A stretch of 64,000 nt of DNA from contig NZ_SCRP01000007.1 of NCBI RefSeq assembly GCF_004298475.1, positions 62,001 through 126,000 of the forward strand, written 5' to 3'. Below are positions 1 to 9,632 of the stretch, one piece after another. The notes under the pieces are model-generated. The model did no database searches. It was not told the origin of the DNA and saw only the letters and a list, made by a program, of their open reading frames with translations. The stretch's first letter is position 1, and every line of letters starts with the position of its first letter. Source of the DNA: Paraburkholderia sp. Its GTDB lineage: Bacteria > Pseudomonadota > Gammaproteobacteria > Burkholderiales > Burkholderiaceae. The translations under genes were made by a program, and so were the position numbers.

Positions 1-806
1 TCATGATCGGCACCGAGGCGAAGCTGTACGACGGCGCGTCGTGGAGCGGCTTCCGTCCGTTCAAGGTGATCCGCAAGCACGTGGAAAGCAGCGAGATCAC
101 GTCGTTCTATCTCGCGCCCGCCGACGGGTCGTCCGCAGGCGGCTTCCAGGCCGGCCAGTACGTGAGCGTGAAGCGCTTCGTCGACACGCTCGGCGTCGAC
201 CAGCCGCGTCAGTACAGCCTCTCGGATGCGCCGCACGGCCGCTGGCTGCGCATCTCGGTCAAGCGCGAATCGGGCCGCGCCGATACGCAGCCGGGCCACG
301 TTTCGAACCTCATGCATGACGGTGTCGAGGTCGGCACCGTCGTTCACGTCAGCGCGCCGATGGGCGAATTCACGCTCGACCGCTCGAATGACACGCCGGT
401 CGTGCTGATGAGCGGCGGCGTCGGCATCACGCCGATGGCGTCGATGCTCGCCACGCTCATGATCGAAAGCGACACGCGCCCCGTCACCTTCGTGCACGCC
501 TGCCGCAATGCGAGCGTTCATGCGTTCCGCGACTGGCTGCACGAAGTCGCCGACGGCCATCCGAACTTCCGTCGCGCGGTGTTCTACGAGACGGCGGGCG
601 CGCAGGATCGTGCGGGCGTCGATTACGACTTCGAGGGCCGGCTCGATATCGGCCGCATCGAAGAGGCCGTGCTCGTGCCCAACGCCGACTACTATCTGTG
701 CGGCCCGGTCGCCTTCATGCGCGAGCAGCGTGAAGCGCTCGTTGCGCGCGGCGTCGACGAGCAGCGCATCCATACGGAGATCTTCGGCTCGGGCATGCTC
801 GATTAA
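1..806 (+). CDS. hmp: Flavohaemoprotein (NO dioxygenase), C-terminal reductase half, cut by window edge
   Basis: The reading frame is open at the left edge, so the N-terminal globin domain lies outside the window. The visible ~267 residues form a ferredoxin-NADP reductase-type module. The FAD-binding motif RQYSLSD is near residue 69 (counting from the first in-frame Met), the NAD-binding SGGVGITPM near 137, and YLCGPVAFM near 232, with the usual C-terminal HTEIFGSG. In the family this module passes electrons from NAD(P)H through FAD to the globin haem, which converts nitric oxide to nitrate in the cytoplasm. The gene faces aroG tail to tail, with a strong hairpin between them. A stand-alone oxidoreductase is possible, but the spacing of motifs and the C-terminus fit Hmp well. 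Confidence 0.9.
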   Translation, partial: MIGTEAKLYDGASWSGFRPFKVIRKHVESSEITSFYLAPADGSSAGGFQAGQYVSVKRFVDTLGVDQPRQYSLSDAPHGRWLRISVKRESGRADTQPGHVSNLMHDGVEVGTVVHVSAPMGEFTLDRSNDTPVVLMSGGVGITPMASMLATLMIESDTRPVTFVHACRNASVHAFRDWLHEVADGHPNFRRAVFYETAGAQDRAGVDYDFEGRLDIGRIEEAVLVPNADYYLCGPVAFMREQREALVARGVDEQRIHTEIFGSGMLD

Positions 807-833
807 ACGCCGTTTGTAGCAGCACAAAAAGCG

Positions 834-859
834 AAGCCCCGGCGCGAGCCGGGGCTTTT
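834..859. terminator. Bidirectional intrinsic terminator between hmp and aroG
   Basis: Perfect 10-bp stem, AAGCCCCGGC (834-843) and GCCGGGGCTT (848-857), with loop GCGA. It is followed by T residues on the + strand, and an A run at 825-830 gives a U tract for leftward transcripts. It lies between the converging stops of hmp and aroG. Confidence 0.85.
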
Positions 860-932
860 GCACATCTCATCGCCGTGCCGGGCAAAACACCGGCGCAACA
901 CCGGCGCAACCCGGGTGAAGAGGATTCGCGGC

Positions 933-2006
933 TCAGTTGCCGCTGCCGCGCGCGACGCGGCGCAGCCTGACGCTTTGCGCGAGCCCTTCGAGCAGCGTCA
1001 CGCTTTCGTCCCAGGCGATGCACGCATCAGTGATGCTCTGGCCATAGGTGAGCGCGCAACCTTCCTTCAGATCCTGGCGGCCCGCCACGAGATGCGACTC
1101 GACCATCACGCCGATGATGCGCTCGTCGCCCTCCGCAACCTGGCGGCCGATCTCGGCGCACACGGGAATCTGGTTCTCGTGCTTCTTCGAGCTGTTCGCG
1201 TGGCTCGCGTCGATCATCAGGCGCGCGGCGAGTCCGGACTTGCCGATGTCGGCGCAGGCGGCGTTCACGCTGTCGGCGTCGTAGTTCGGGACTTTGCCGC
1301 CGCGCAGGATCACGTGGCAATCCTCATTACCCGCCGTCGAGACGATGGCCGAATGGCCGCCCTTCGTGACCGAGAGGAAATGATGCGGCTGCGAAGCGGC
1401 CTTGATGGCATCGACGGCGATCTTCACGTTGCCGTCCGTGCCGTTCTTGAAGCCGACCGGGCACGACAGGCCCGAAGCCAGTTCGCGGTGCACCTGCGAT
1501 TCGGTCGTGCGCGCGCCGATGGCGCCCCACGAAACCAGATCGGCGAGGTACTGCGGGCTGATCATGTCGAGATATTCGGTGGCGGCGGGCAGGCCCAGGT
1601 CGTTCAGGCGCACGAGCAGTTCGCGCGCGGTGCGCAGGCCGTCGTTGATCTTGAAGCTGTTGTCGAGGTACGGATCGTTGATGAGGCCTTTCCAGCCCAC
1701 CGTCGTGCGCGGCTTTTCGAAGTACACGCGCATCACGATTTCCAGCTCGCCCGCGAAGCGCGAGCGCATCGGCAGCAGCTTTTCGGCGTATTCGACCGCG
1801 GCCTTCGTGTCGTGGATCGAGCACGGGCCGATCACGACGATCAGACGGTCGTCCATGCCGTGCAGGATGCGGTGCAGCGCCTCGCGCGTCTCGTGAATCA
1901 GGTTCGATGCGGCCTCGGAGCACGGGAACTCGCGGATCAGGTGCGCGGGCGGCGTGAGTTCTTTGAGTTCCCGAATGCGGACGTCATCGGTATTGTGCGG
2001 GGGCAT
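933..2006 (-). CDS. aroG: 3-deoxy-7-phosphoheptulonate (DAHP) synthase, class I
   Basis: A 357-residue protein of normal length for the AroG/AroF/AroH family. It condenses phosphoenolpyruvate and erythrose 4-phosphate in the first step of the shikimate pathway. Family signatures seen are GPCSIHD at residues 60-66 and RVYFEKPRTTVGWKG at 93-107, which hold PEP- and metal-binding residues. The start at 2006 is supported by AGGAGA about 8 nt upstream. It is transcribed leftward behind tldD, but a terminator-like hairpin at 2138-2166 separates the two, so it probably has its own promoter in 2007-2137. Which aromatic amino acid inhibits the enzyme cannot be read from the sequence by eye. Confidence 0.93.
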   Translation of the reverse strand: MPPHNTDDVRIRELKELTPPAHLIREFPCSEAASNLIHETREALHRILHGMDDRLIVVIGPCSIHDTKAAVEYAEKLLPMRSRFAGELEIVMRVYFEKPRTTVGWKGLINDPYLDNSFKINDGLRTARELLVRLNDLGLPAATEYLDMISPQYLADLVSWGAIGARTTESQVHRELASGLSCPVGFKNGTDGNVKIAVDAIKAASQPHHFLSVTKGGHSAIVSTAGNEDCHVILRGGKVPNYDADSVNAACADIGKSGLAARLMIDASHANSSKKHENQIPVCAEIGRQVAEGDERIIGVMVESHLVAGRQDLKEGCALTYGQSITDACIAWDESVTLLEGLAQSVRLRRVARGSGN

Positions 2007-2438
2007 GGCGGTTTCTCCTGATCCTGTGCGTAGCGTGCCGGCGGTCGAGCTTTGGCCTGCGGCGAAATCGGTTTAGATGAAAATTGCTGCTCGGTTGCGT
2101 GTTGGGTAAAAATGCGGGCAAAAAATACGGGGTAAAAAAAAACCGCCAGGTTCGCTGGCGGTTTTTCGTGTATTCGGGTCTTGCACGTGCAATCAACCCT
2201 CTCGATCCGCCAGCGGTCTGAGATGCCAGTAAAAGCTAAAGTAAAACTGGTTGGCGAACATGGCGGACTGCGTTCCGGAACGTGAGGTTCGTCGAAAAGG
2301 TTAGCCGACTTTATAACCCGATCGAGTTGACACTGACAAGTGGTGCGGCGCAAAAACGCGGTATTCGCGCGGTAATTGTGAACCAGACGCGGAATTCTCG
2401 CATCCGGATGCACAATTTCCGCGTTACCGTGCATGGAC
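2007..2438. other. Long intergenic region between tldD and aroG
   Basis: 432 nt without a convincing gene. It holds a terminator-like hairpin (2138-2166), an AT-rich stretch just before aroG, and an imperfect hairpin around 2388-2422, within a larger foldable element from about 2369 to 2431, immediately after the tldD stop. On the minus strand a short frame across the hairpin's U tract reads RFFFTPYFLPAF, which is rich in Phe. It has no good ribosome site and sits after rather than before the hairpin. The aroG promoter must lie here, but no clear -35/-10 pair was seen. Confidence 0.5.
2138..2166 (-). terminator. Intrinsic terminator (tldD end or aroG leader)
   Basis: Stem ACCGCCAG/CTGGCGGT, extended by flanking A and T runs, with loop GTTCG and homopolymer tracts on both sides. 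For leftward transcription it ends in a run of U residues. It is 270 nt past the tldD stop and 132 nt before the aroG start, so it can end tldD transcripts or act inside an aroG leader. Confidence 0.75.
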
Positions 2439-3932
2439 TCAAACGGTGCCGCCGACGGTCATGCGGTCGATGCGCAGCGTCGGCTGGCCGACGCCCACCG
2501 GCACGCTCTGGCCTTCCTTGCCGCACACGCCCACGCCCGAGTCGAGTTTCATGTCGTTGCCGATCATGCTCACGTACTTGAGCGACTCGGGGCCGCTGCC
2601 GATCAGCGTCGCGCCCTTCACCGGATACGTGACCTTGCCGTTCTCGATCATGTACGCCTCGGAGGCCGAAAACACGAACTTGCCGTTCGTGATGTCGACC
2701 TGACCGCCGCCGAAGTTCACCGCATAGAGGCCGTTCTTCACCGAAGCGATGATCTCCTGCGGATCCTTGTCGCCGTTGAGCATGTAGGTGTTCGTCATGC
2801 GCGGCATCGGCAGCGCGGCGTACGACTCGCGGCGCGCGTTGCCGGTCACCGGCATCTTCATCAGGCGCGCATTGAGCGAATCCTGGATGTAGCCCTTCAG
2901 GATGCCGTCTTCGATCAGCGTCGTGCACTGCGTCGGATTGCCTTCGTCGTCGATGTTGAGCGAGCCGCGGCGGTTCGGCAGCGTGCCGTCGTCCACGACC
3001 GTCACGCCCTTCGCGGCGACCCGTTCGCCGATGTGTCCCGCGAATGCCGACGAGCCCTTGCGGTTGAAGTCGCCCTCGAGCCCGTGGCCGATTGCCTCGT
3101 GCAGCAGCACGCCGGGCCAGCCCGGTCCGAGCACGACAGTCATCGCGCCCGCAGGCGCCGGGCGCGCTTCCAGATTGACGAGCGCCGCGTGAACGGCGTC
3201 GTCCACGTATTTCGAGAGCACGTCGTCGGAGAAGTAGCCGTAGTCGAAGCGTCCGCCGCCGCCGCCGTTGCCGATCTCGCGGCGGCCGTTCTGCTCGGCG
3301 ATCACCGTCACCGACACGCGCACGAGCGGGCGGATGTCCGCCGCGAGCACACCGTCGCTGCGCGCGACGAGCACCACGTCGTATTCGCCCGCCAGCGCTG
3401 CCATCACCTGCGTGATGCGCGGATCGCGGCTGCGCGCCATCTGCTCGACGCGTTCGAGCAGCTTGACCTTTTCGGTGGCTTCGAGCGAGCTGAGCGGATC
3501 GGCCGGCAGATACAGATCGCGGCCCGCGACGCCCTTGAGCGACGTCGCCACCTTGATTTTCTGTTTGCCGCCGCCGGCCTTCGCGATCGAGCGCGTGGCG
3601 ATGGCGGCCTGGCGGATCGCCTCGGGCGAGAGGTCGTCCGAATACGCGAACGCCGTGCGTTCGCCGGACACGGCGCGCACGCCGACGCCCTGGTCGATGC
3701 TGAAACTGCCCGATTTGACGATGCCTTCTTCAAGGCTCCACGCTTCGCTGCGCGTGGTCTGGAAGTAGAGGTCGGCGTAGTCGACGCGATGCGTGAAGAT
3801 CTCGCCGAGCGTGCGCGTGAGCACCGCCTCGTCGAGGCCGTAGGGCGCGAGGAGCAGGTCCTTCGCGGTCGCCAGATTGCGAGCGCCCTGGAGGAAATCC
3901 CCTCGGGGGATGCCGGGTTCGATGATGTTCAT
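2439..3932 (-). CDS. tldD: TldD metalloprotease subunit
   Basis: 497 residues, close to the E. coli TldD length (481). TldD with TldE/PmbA forms a zinc peptidase that trims unfolded or leader peptides, such as microcin B17 precursor and CcdA. The zinc-binding motif HEAIGH is at residues 278-283, followed by [10 protein letters not shown]. The C-terminus carries the family's Gly-rich beta-strand region ([26 protein letters not shown]). It follows the nitrilase gene and yhdP on the same strand, an order also seen in part in E. coli (yhdP-tldD). The partner pmbA is not in the window. Confidence 0.95.
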   Translation of the reverse strand: MNIIEPGIPRGDFLQGARNLATAKDLLLAPYGLDEAVLTRTLGEIFTHRVDYADLYFQTTRSEAWSLEEGIVKSGSFSIDQGVGVRAVSGERTAFAYSDDLSPEAIRQAAIATRSIAKAGGGKQKIKVATSLKGVAGRDLYLPADPLSSLEATEKVKLLERVEQMARSRDPRITQVMAALAGEYDVVLVARSDGVLAADIRPLVRVSVTVIAEQNGRREIGNGGGGGRFDYGYFSDDVLSKYVDDAVHAALVNLEARPAPAGAMTVVLGPGWPGVLLHEAIGHGLEGDFNRKGSSAFAGHIGERVAAKGVTVVDDGTLPNRRGSLNIDDEGNPTQCTTLIEDGILKGYIQDSLNARLMKMPVTGNARRESYAALPMPRMTNTYMLNGDKDPQEIIASVKNGLYAVNFGGGQVDITNGKFVFSASEAYMIENGKVTYPVKGATLIGSGPESLKYVSMIGNDMKLDSGVGVCGKEGQSVPVGVGQPTLRIDRMTVGGTV

Positions 3933-4049
3933 GCGTGCGATGCGTGCGGTATGGAAAGTCCGATAGGGTAGATTCGGGCGGGGCGCCGCTTTATCAAGCC
4001 GGGCTGCCGGTGCGCCGTTGGTCTGGTCGTTTTTGTCGTTTCAGTGCGC

Positions 4050-4889
4050 TCAGTTGCAGTCGAGCACGCGATGCCGCCACGCGGGCAGGCTGGCGCGCAC
4101 GGCGGCGATGCGCTCGAGGTCGATGTCGCCCGCCACGACGCCGCAGCCCTCGTCGAGCACGTCCATCACTTCGCCCCACGGGTCGATCAGCATGCTGTGA
4201 CCCCAGGTGCGGCGACCGTTCTCGTGCTGCCCGCCTTGCGCGGCGGCCAGCACGTAGCACTGGTTTTCGATGGCGCGGGCGCGCAACAGCGTCTGCCAGT
4301 GGGCGCGGCCCGTCGTATACGTGAACGCCGACGGCACCACCATCAACGCGCAATCGCCCATGCGGCGGTACAGCTCGGGAAAGCGCAGATCGTAGCAGAC
4401 GGACAGGCCGACACGGCCAAAAGGCGCATCGAACGTGCGCACCGCGCTGCCTGGGCGGATCGTGCGCGCTTCGTCGTACGATTCCGCGCCTCGTTCGAAG
4501 CTGAACAGGTGGATCTTGTCGTAGCGCGCGACTTCCTCGCCGCGCGGGTCGAAAACGAGCGTCGTGTTGAGCACGCGGTTTTCGTCCGGAGCCGGGCCGG
4601 CCGCGAGGAGCGGCAATGTGCCGCCGATCACCCAGACCCGATGTTGCGCCGCCATATCGGCGAGAAAACGCTGGATCGGTCCGTCGCGCCAGGGCTCGCG
4701 GACCTTCAGCTTGTCGCTGTCCCTGTAGCCCATGAAGCAGAAATATTCGGGCAGCAACACGAGCTGCGCGCCGTTTGCGGCCGCCTCGGCGATCAGGCGC
4801 CCGGCTTCGGCGAGATTGCGCTCGGGCTCGGGCGTGCTGACCATCTGCAGTGCGGCGACGCGAAACGGCGAAATGGGGGAAAGACTCAT
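4050..4889 (-). CDS. Carbon-nitrogen hydrolase, Nit1-like (probable deaminated glutathione amidase)
   Basis: 279 residues from the ATG at 4889. The open frame reaches upstream to 4982, but the extra 31 residues do not resemble the family. The catalytic triad Glu48 (LLPEYF), Lys125 (YDKIHLF) and Cys165 (SVCYDLRFPELYR) is complete. The SVCYDLRFPELYR form is typical of the Nit1/YbeM branch, which hydrolyses the amide of deaminated glutathione as metabolite repair; other small amides are possible substrates. It sits between yhdP and tldD on the same strand, with gaps of 129 and 117 nt, and may be co-transcribed with them. Confidence 0.88.
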   Translation of the reverse strand: MSLSPISPFRVAALQMVSTPEPERNLAEAGRLIAEAAANGAQLVLLPEYFCFMGYRDSDKLKVREPWRDGPIQRFLADMAAQHRVWVIGGTLPLLAAGPAPDENRVLNTTLVFDPRGEEVARYDKIHLFSFERGAESYDEARTIRPGSAVRTFDAPFGRVGLSVCYDLRFPELYRRMGDCALMVVPSAFTYTTGRAHWQTLLRARAIENQCYVLAAAQGGQHENGRRTWGHSMLIDPWGEVMDVLDEGCGVVAGDIDLERIAAVRASLPAWRHRVLDCN

Positions 4890-4954
4890 CGACGGATCTT
4901 GAACTGGCTCTGAAACGAGGCCGCGCAAGGCGGCTGGATGGCTGGCACGGCAGG

Positions 4955-5005
4955 CGAGGCCGGGTGCCACGTCGGCCAGCACGGCGGGCGTGGCACCCGG
5001 CCTCG
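4955..5005. repeat. Perfect 17-bp inverted repeat after yhdP
   Basis: CGAGGCCGGGTGCCACG (4955-4971) is the exact reverse complement of 4989-5005, with a 17-nt spacer. It lies 14 nt beyond the yhdP stop and before the nitrilase gene on the same strand. There is no U tract, so it is not a standard terminator. It could be an mRNA 3'-end stabiliser, a regulator-binding site or a dispersed palindrome. Confidence 0.7.
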
Positions 5006-5018
5006 GCTACGGCGCGGA

Positions 5019-8000
5019 TCACTTCGCGGTGGCGGGCGTCAGCGGGTTCATCTTACCCTGATCGCCGCGCAGCCGCTCGACGTGCGGTTTGGACCACGGC
5101 CCCGTAATCGTGTAGTCGAGCGTGAACGCCGTTTCGATCGTCCGGGACAGCGCGATATCGGCGGCCAGGGCGCCGAGGCCGATCACCGGATTGACCACCG
5201 CCGCCGCAATGACCCCCGCGCCCGCGCTGAGTGTCGGCACGACATGAACATGCAGATCCTGAGTCTGGTGCACGAGATCCACGGTGCCGGTCATCCGGGC
5301 GCGGGCCGGTGCGGCGACGAGCTTGAAATCGTCGGTGCGGCCGATGCCGTCCTCGATCCGGCTCGTTCCCGTGAAGCTCGTGAAGGGCAGGCCTTCGCCG
5401 ATCACGTCGCGGAAATCCATGGTCGCGAAGCGCGCGACACTCTGCAGGCTCAGCACGCCGAGGAGTCTCGCCACGCCCGGATCGACGCGCAGGATCTGGC
5501 CGTGGCGCAGATCGGCCGCGAGGCTGCCGTTGAGCGACGGGTAATCGATCTTCGTCGGGCCGCCGTGCCAGGCCACCTTGCCCGAGAGCGTGCCTTCGCC
5601 GCCCTTGAGCGTGCCCGGCATGCCCGCGCGTTCGAGCAGCGCGCCCGCGTCCGTGACGTCGAGGCGGAAGTCGAGTGCGGTGCGGCGCGGCGTCGGCATC
5701 TCCATGTCCGGGCCGATGTCGCCGACCGTGCGCCAGTTCCCCGTGGCGCTCAGGTGCGCGGCCGGGTTGGTGATGTCGAGTGCGTCGAGCTGCCAGACCG
5801 GCACGCCGTTTTCGTCGAAATTGTGCGCGTTGACCTGCAGGCGGCCGAAGTCGTGGCCGCGCACGATCAGCTGGTTCACGACGAGGTCGACCGCGGGCAT
5901 GTTCTGCACCGGCGCCGAGATCGCCTGGCCGAGCAGGTCGTTTTCGGTGGCCGCGGGCACGACGAGGCGTGCGAGGCGCGCTTCGAGCGTGCCGGGCGAT
6001 CCGGGGATGGCGCCGGGTTTCCACGAGAGGTGGCCGGAGACCTGGTTCGACGCGAGGTTCGCCTGCCAGTCCCGGCCGCTGCGCGTGGCGCCGACGACGA
6101 CGTTTTCCCAGTGGCGCTTGAGCAGCGTGAGCGTGCCGACGTGGACCGCGAAGCGCGACGGCACGTATTGCGCGAACGCGCCGCCCGGCATGAGCTGGGC
6201 GACGGCTGACGAAGCGGCGTCTGCGGGTGCGGCGGACGTAGCCGCGTTCACGCCCGAAGTACCAGTTGCACCAGCGGCAGCACCAGCGGCAGCACCAGCG
6301 GCAGCACCAGCACCAGCACCAGCACCAGCACCAGCACCAGCACCAGCACCAGCACCAGCACCAGCACCAGCACCAGCAGCAGTCGAAGCGCCTACGCCCG
6401 ATGCCCCGCGAATCTCCAGCACGACGCGCCGCCAGGCATCGGCGTCGAAGGCGGGCATGTCGATGGCTGCGATCACCCCTTCCTGAGGCAATTCCAGAGG
6501 CCGGTTCATCGCAATCGCCCCGCGCACCACGTCCGGCACATGCCCCGGGGCGCGCCGCAGCACGTAGCGCGCGACGAGCGGACCGAGCGTCACGTCCGCG
6601 TGCTCGAACGGCGCAGGATTTCCCGCGTCGCTGCCGTCGCCCGCGCCGGGCTGCAGTTCGGCGCGCAGCGGCATCGGCGTTCCGGCGGCCTTGCCGAACG
6701 GCGCGGGCAGGTCGAGCGCGAGGTCGGTCAGGTCCGAACTCGCCTTCACGTCCGGCAGATGGCCCCGCGTGCCGCGCACGGCGAGCGTGTACGGCGCCTG
6801 TCCGCTCATGCGGCCGAGCACGGCCGCCGCCGTGCCGTGCAGATCCAGCCTGCGCGCGGCATCGACGGCGACGTTGCCCGCCACATTGAGCGCGTAGCGG
6901 CCGTTTTCGCGCAGCCCGCCATTCGCGCTCAGCGCGCCGCCGAGAAAACGTGCCGTCAGCCGGTCGGACTGCGCGCTGCGGTTGGTGAAACGCAGACGCC
7001 CGGTGAGGTTCGAAACCGGCGGGATGTTCTCGAACGCAAGCTGGTTGCCCTCGAAACCGATCGCGCCCTCGGCGCGCACCGGCGGCCTCGGTATGCGCGG
7101 GATGATCAGCGTGAGCGCGAGCGTCGCCGGTCCTTGCGCGCGCACCTTCTCGCCCACGTGCTTCGACATGTAGCCAAGCGAGCTCTTGTTCGCGTAGTCG
7201 AGCAGGTCCGCGAGCGGCCCGCGGCCATTGCCCGCGATGACGAGATCGGAGCCTTTCGTGCCGAGGTCGTCGATGCGGCCGTTCACGTCGCGCAACACGA
7301 AGCTGCGATAGCGGCCACGCGCGACGTCGAAGCGCAGCTTGTTTTCCTGCAGCCGGAACACGCCGTCGATGTCGGTGAACGCGGGCCACACGCTCGGCAT
7401 GCCGTTGCGCATCCTGTGCGGCGGGAACGGCGAGGGGTCGAAGCGGCCGCCGGTAAACGGCGCGACGATGCGGAACTGGCCCGCATCGGGCACGCGCGAA
7501 TAGGGGAACTGGGCCAGGTCGCCGTGGACCACGATCGTGGCGCTCCGCGAGATGCCCGCTTGCAGACCATGGCCGAGATAGTTGCGCGTGTGCTCGTTCA
7601 TGCTCGTCGGCAGGTAGCGCGGAATCGCCTTGACCTGCGCCCGCGCGAAATCGGCCTTCAGGTCGAGCGTGCCGCGTCCGTGGCCCGGATTTTCGTAACG
7701 CGCCGTCATCGTCGCGCTCGCGTCTTCGTTCTCGACGCCTAGCCTGGAGACATCGACTTCGAACCCCTTGTGCGTGTCGCCCGGCTTGCGCTGGTCCGCG
7801 ACCGTCCACTTCGCCGCGCCGTAGAGCCGGTCGAAGGTGAGGCGCGGATTGTCGAACACGCCCGGCAGCGTCACGGCGGCGCTCGCGGCGTCGAGCCGGA
7901 TCGTGCCGTGCTTTTCGTCGGCGTCGATATGGCCCCAGAGGTTCTCGAAACCGGGCAGGCCCGCGCGCGGGTGGCCGTGCGGCGTGAGGCCCGGCCCCGG

Positions 8001-9419
8001 CTCCTGGGCCGCCACGCTGATGCCCTGAAGGTCCGCCTTGAAGCGGTAGCGGATCACCGGCTCGATGCCCTTTGCGCGCTGCTCGGCGACGGCTTCGCCC
8101 GATTGCGGCGCGGCGCGCTCGAGCGCCAGGTCGTAGTCGGCGACAAGCCCCTGCGGATTGAAGCGCAGCAGCGCATCGAGCACGCGGCCCGGCAGCGGCA
8201 GCGCGCGCATGAATTCGGCGAGGATGCCGAGGTCGATGCGGTCGCCCGACACGCTCAGCAACTGGCCGTGCTGGAGCGACTGCTGGCGAAAGCGCCCGTC
8301 GAGCGTCGTGAGCGCGAGCGTGCGCACGAGCGGCGTGCCGTCGCCGAGCGGCGGCTGGCCGAGTTCCGCGTGGAAATCGCGCAGTTGCAGCGTGAAGTCG
8401 TTGGGCTCCGCGCCCGCGCCCACGCGCCACCCGAAGTGCGCGACCGGCAAATCGAGGCGCGGCTGGGTCGGGCGCACCTGCAACGCGATGTCGGTGCCGT
8501 CGAGCACGCCGTTCGCGAAGATCAGCCGCCCCGAGCCGAAGTGCGCCCAGATCGCGTTGTCGATGCGGCCCGCGAAGGTGGCGATCGGCAGGTGGACGTA
8601 GCGGGCGAGCGTCGGCAGATCGACCGGCCCGGTCGAGAGGTACGCGTTGCCGCTCCAGTCGGCGGGCTTGCCGGCCTGCGAGTAGCGCGCATGCGTGAAG
8701 TGCGCGCGGAAGTCGAGCGGACCGTGGAACACCGTGCCCTCGCTCGGCGCCTGGAGCGCGATGCGGTGGTCGTAGCCGTCGTTGAGAATCGCGAGGCGGA
8801 TGTCGTGCAGCGCGAGTTCGGGCGCGTTGCGCGTCGCGTCGTGCCAGCGCAGCGTGCCGCCGCGCAGCACGATGGCCTGCTGGCGCATGAGCCAGGTCGT
8901 GAAGGTGGCGTTGCCCGTGTGGGCGGTCGGCACGGGCACGCCCGCGACCGTGAGCGTGCCGTCGTCCTCGCGGGCGAGCAGCACGTCGGGACGCTCGACG
9001 ATGACGCTCGACAGCAGCGGCTCGAAGCTCACGAGCGAGCGCCACGAGACTGTCGCGGTGGCGTGCGGGACGTTGAGCGCGATGGCGCCGTGGCGGTCGC
9101 GGATCGTGAGGCCGGTGATGTCGATGCCGGGCTGGAAGCCGAGCCAGTGCGGCGCGAGCTTGCCGATGCGGAAATCGGCGTGGATCTTCCCGGAGACGAG
9201 GGCTTCGATGCGCGGCCGGAAATTGTCGACCTGCGGCAGCACGATGTAGCGCAGCCCGAGCAGCAGCGCGGCGACGATGAAATAGAGGACGAGCGCAACC
9301 GCTGCGAGCACGCGCAGCGTGTGGCGAAGCACCGGGTGATGGTGCGCGGGCGCATCCGGGGGTGTCCGGCTGGCATGTCCGGTTTGACGCGGACCGGCGG
9401 GATCGTTTCGCTCGGACAT
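5019..9419 (-). CDS. yhdP: YhdP-family AsmA-like envelope protein
   Basis: A very large protein (1466 residues from the ATG at 9419; the frame extends 25 residues further but a Ser/Arg-rich tail is unlike the family). One membrane helix lies at about residues 36-58, followed by a long periplasmic beta-rich region ending in the conserved C-terminal module (LRHGQILRVDPG, IGRTDDFKLVAAPARARMTG). YhdP, TamB and YdbH are bridge-like proteins that move phospholipid to the outer membrane in E. coli. Residues about 1015-1050 are an Ala-Gly repeat coded by a pure hexanucleotide array, which looks like a recent in-frame expansion in a linker. It is the first gene of the yhdP-nitrilase-tldD run. Confidence 0.9.
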   Translation of the reverse strand: MSERNDPAGPRQTGHASRTPPDAPAHHHPVLRHTLRVLAAVALVLYFIVAALLLGLRYIVLPQVDNFRPRIEALVSGKIHADFRIGKLAPHWLGFQPGIDITGLTIRDRHGAIALNVPHATATVSWRSLVSFEPLLSSVIVERPDVLLAREDDGTLTVAGVPVPTAHTGNATFTTWLMRQQAIVLRGGTLRWHDATRNAPELALHDIRLAILNDGYDHRIALQAPSEGTVFHGPLDFRAHFTHARYSQAGKPADWSGNAYLSTGPVDLPTLARYVHLPIATFAGRIDNAIWAHFGSGRLIFANGVLDGTDIALQVRPTQPRLDLPVAHFGWRVGAGAEPNDFTLQLRDFHAELGQPPLGDGTPLVRTLALTTLDGRFRQQSLQHGQLLSVSGDRIDLGILAEFMRALPLPGRVLDALLRFNPQGLVADYDLALERAAPQSGEAVAEQRAKGIEPVIRYRFKADLQGISVAAQEPGPGLTPHGHPRAGLPGFENLWGHIDADEKHGTIRLDAASAAVTLPGVFDNPRLTFDRLYGAAKWTVADQRKPGDTHKGFEVDVSRLGVENEDASATMTARYENPGHGRGTLDLKADFARAQVKAIPRYLPTSMNEHTRNYLGHGLQAGISRSATIVVHGDLAQFPYSRVPDAGQFRIVAPFTGGRFDPSPFPPHRMRNGMPSVWPAFTDIDGVFRLQENKLRFDVARGRYRSFVLRDVNGRIDDLGTKGSDLVIAGNGRGPLADLLDYANKSSLGYMSKHVGEKVRAQGPATLALTLIIPRIPRPPVRAEGAIGFEGNQLAFENIPPVSNLTGRLRFTNRSAQSDRLTARFLGGALSANGGLRENGRYALNVAGNVAVDAARRLDLHGTAAAVLGRMSGQAPYTLAVRGTRGHLPDVKASSDLTDLALDLPAPFGKAAGTPMPLRAELQPGAGDGSDAGNPAPFEHADVTLGPLVARYVLRRAPGHVPDVVRGAIAMNRPLELPQEGVIAAIDMPAFDADAWRRVVLEIRGASGVGASTAAGAGAGAGAGAGAGAGAGAGAGAGAAAGAAAGAAAGATGTSGVNAATSAAPADAASSAVAQLMPGGAFAQYVPSRFAVHVGTLTLLKRHWENVVVGATRSGRDWQANLASNQVSGHLSWKPGAIPGSPGTLEARLARLVVPAATENDLLGQAISAPVQNMPAVDLVVNQLIVRGHDFGRLQVNAHNFDENGVPVWQLDALDITNPAAHLSATGNWRTVGDIGPDMEMPTPRRTALDFRLDVTDAGALLERAGMPGTLKGGEGTLSGKVAWHGGPTKIDYPSLNGSLAADLRHGQILRVDPGVARLLGVLSLQSVARFATMDFRDVIGEGLPFTSFTGTSRIEDGIGRTDDFKLVAAPARARMTGTVDLVHQTQDLHVHVVPTLSAGAGVIAAAVVNPVIGLGALAADIALSRTIETAFTLDYTITGPWSKPHVERLRGDQGKMNPLTPATAK
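6269..6376 (-). repeat. Hexanucleotide array coding (Ala-Gly)n in yhdP
   Basis: On the + strand three copies of CACCAGCGGCAG (6269-6304) run into twelve perfect copies of CACCAG (6305-6376). In the yhdP frame they read as Ala-Gly pairs and AAAG units. Because the unit is 6 bp, a change in copy number keeps the frame. A pure array this long is likely to vary between strains and to be hard to assemble. Confidence 0.95.
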
Positions 9420-9632
9420 GCTGCTGCGGGTGCGGTGTGGTAGCGTTGCGTTCTGACCACGAAATGTATCACAAGGGGCAGTCGGGCCGACCATCCGGCG
9501 ATGCCTGGATGCCGGTATCGCGACTTGTTTGCAGTCTTGAGGGCGCGCTTGCCGGCACGCTTGCAGGCGCGCACTTGCGCCGGGTTTTGCGGCTCGCGTC
9601 GATGAGCCGCGCCATCGGGCCGTGCGCCTGCG

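Noticed and set aside
6269-6376. CRISPR-like array
   Set aside because: Units are directly adjacent with no spacers and are in frame in yhdP. The same holds for all other short arrays in the window.
5053-9045. 1330-codon frame in another minus-strand frame of yhdP
   Set aside because: Arg-rich frame-shadow of yhdP, including the repeat read as Cys-Trp.
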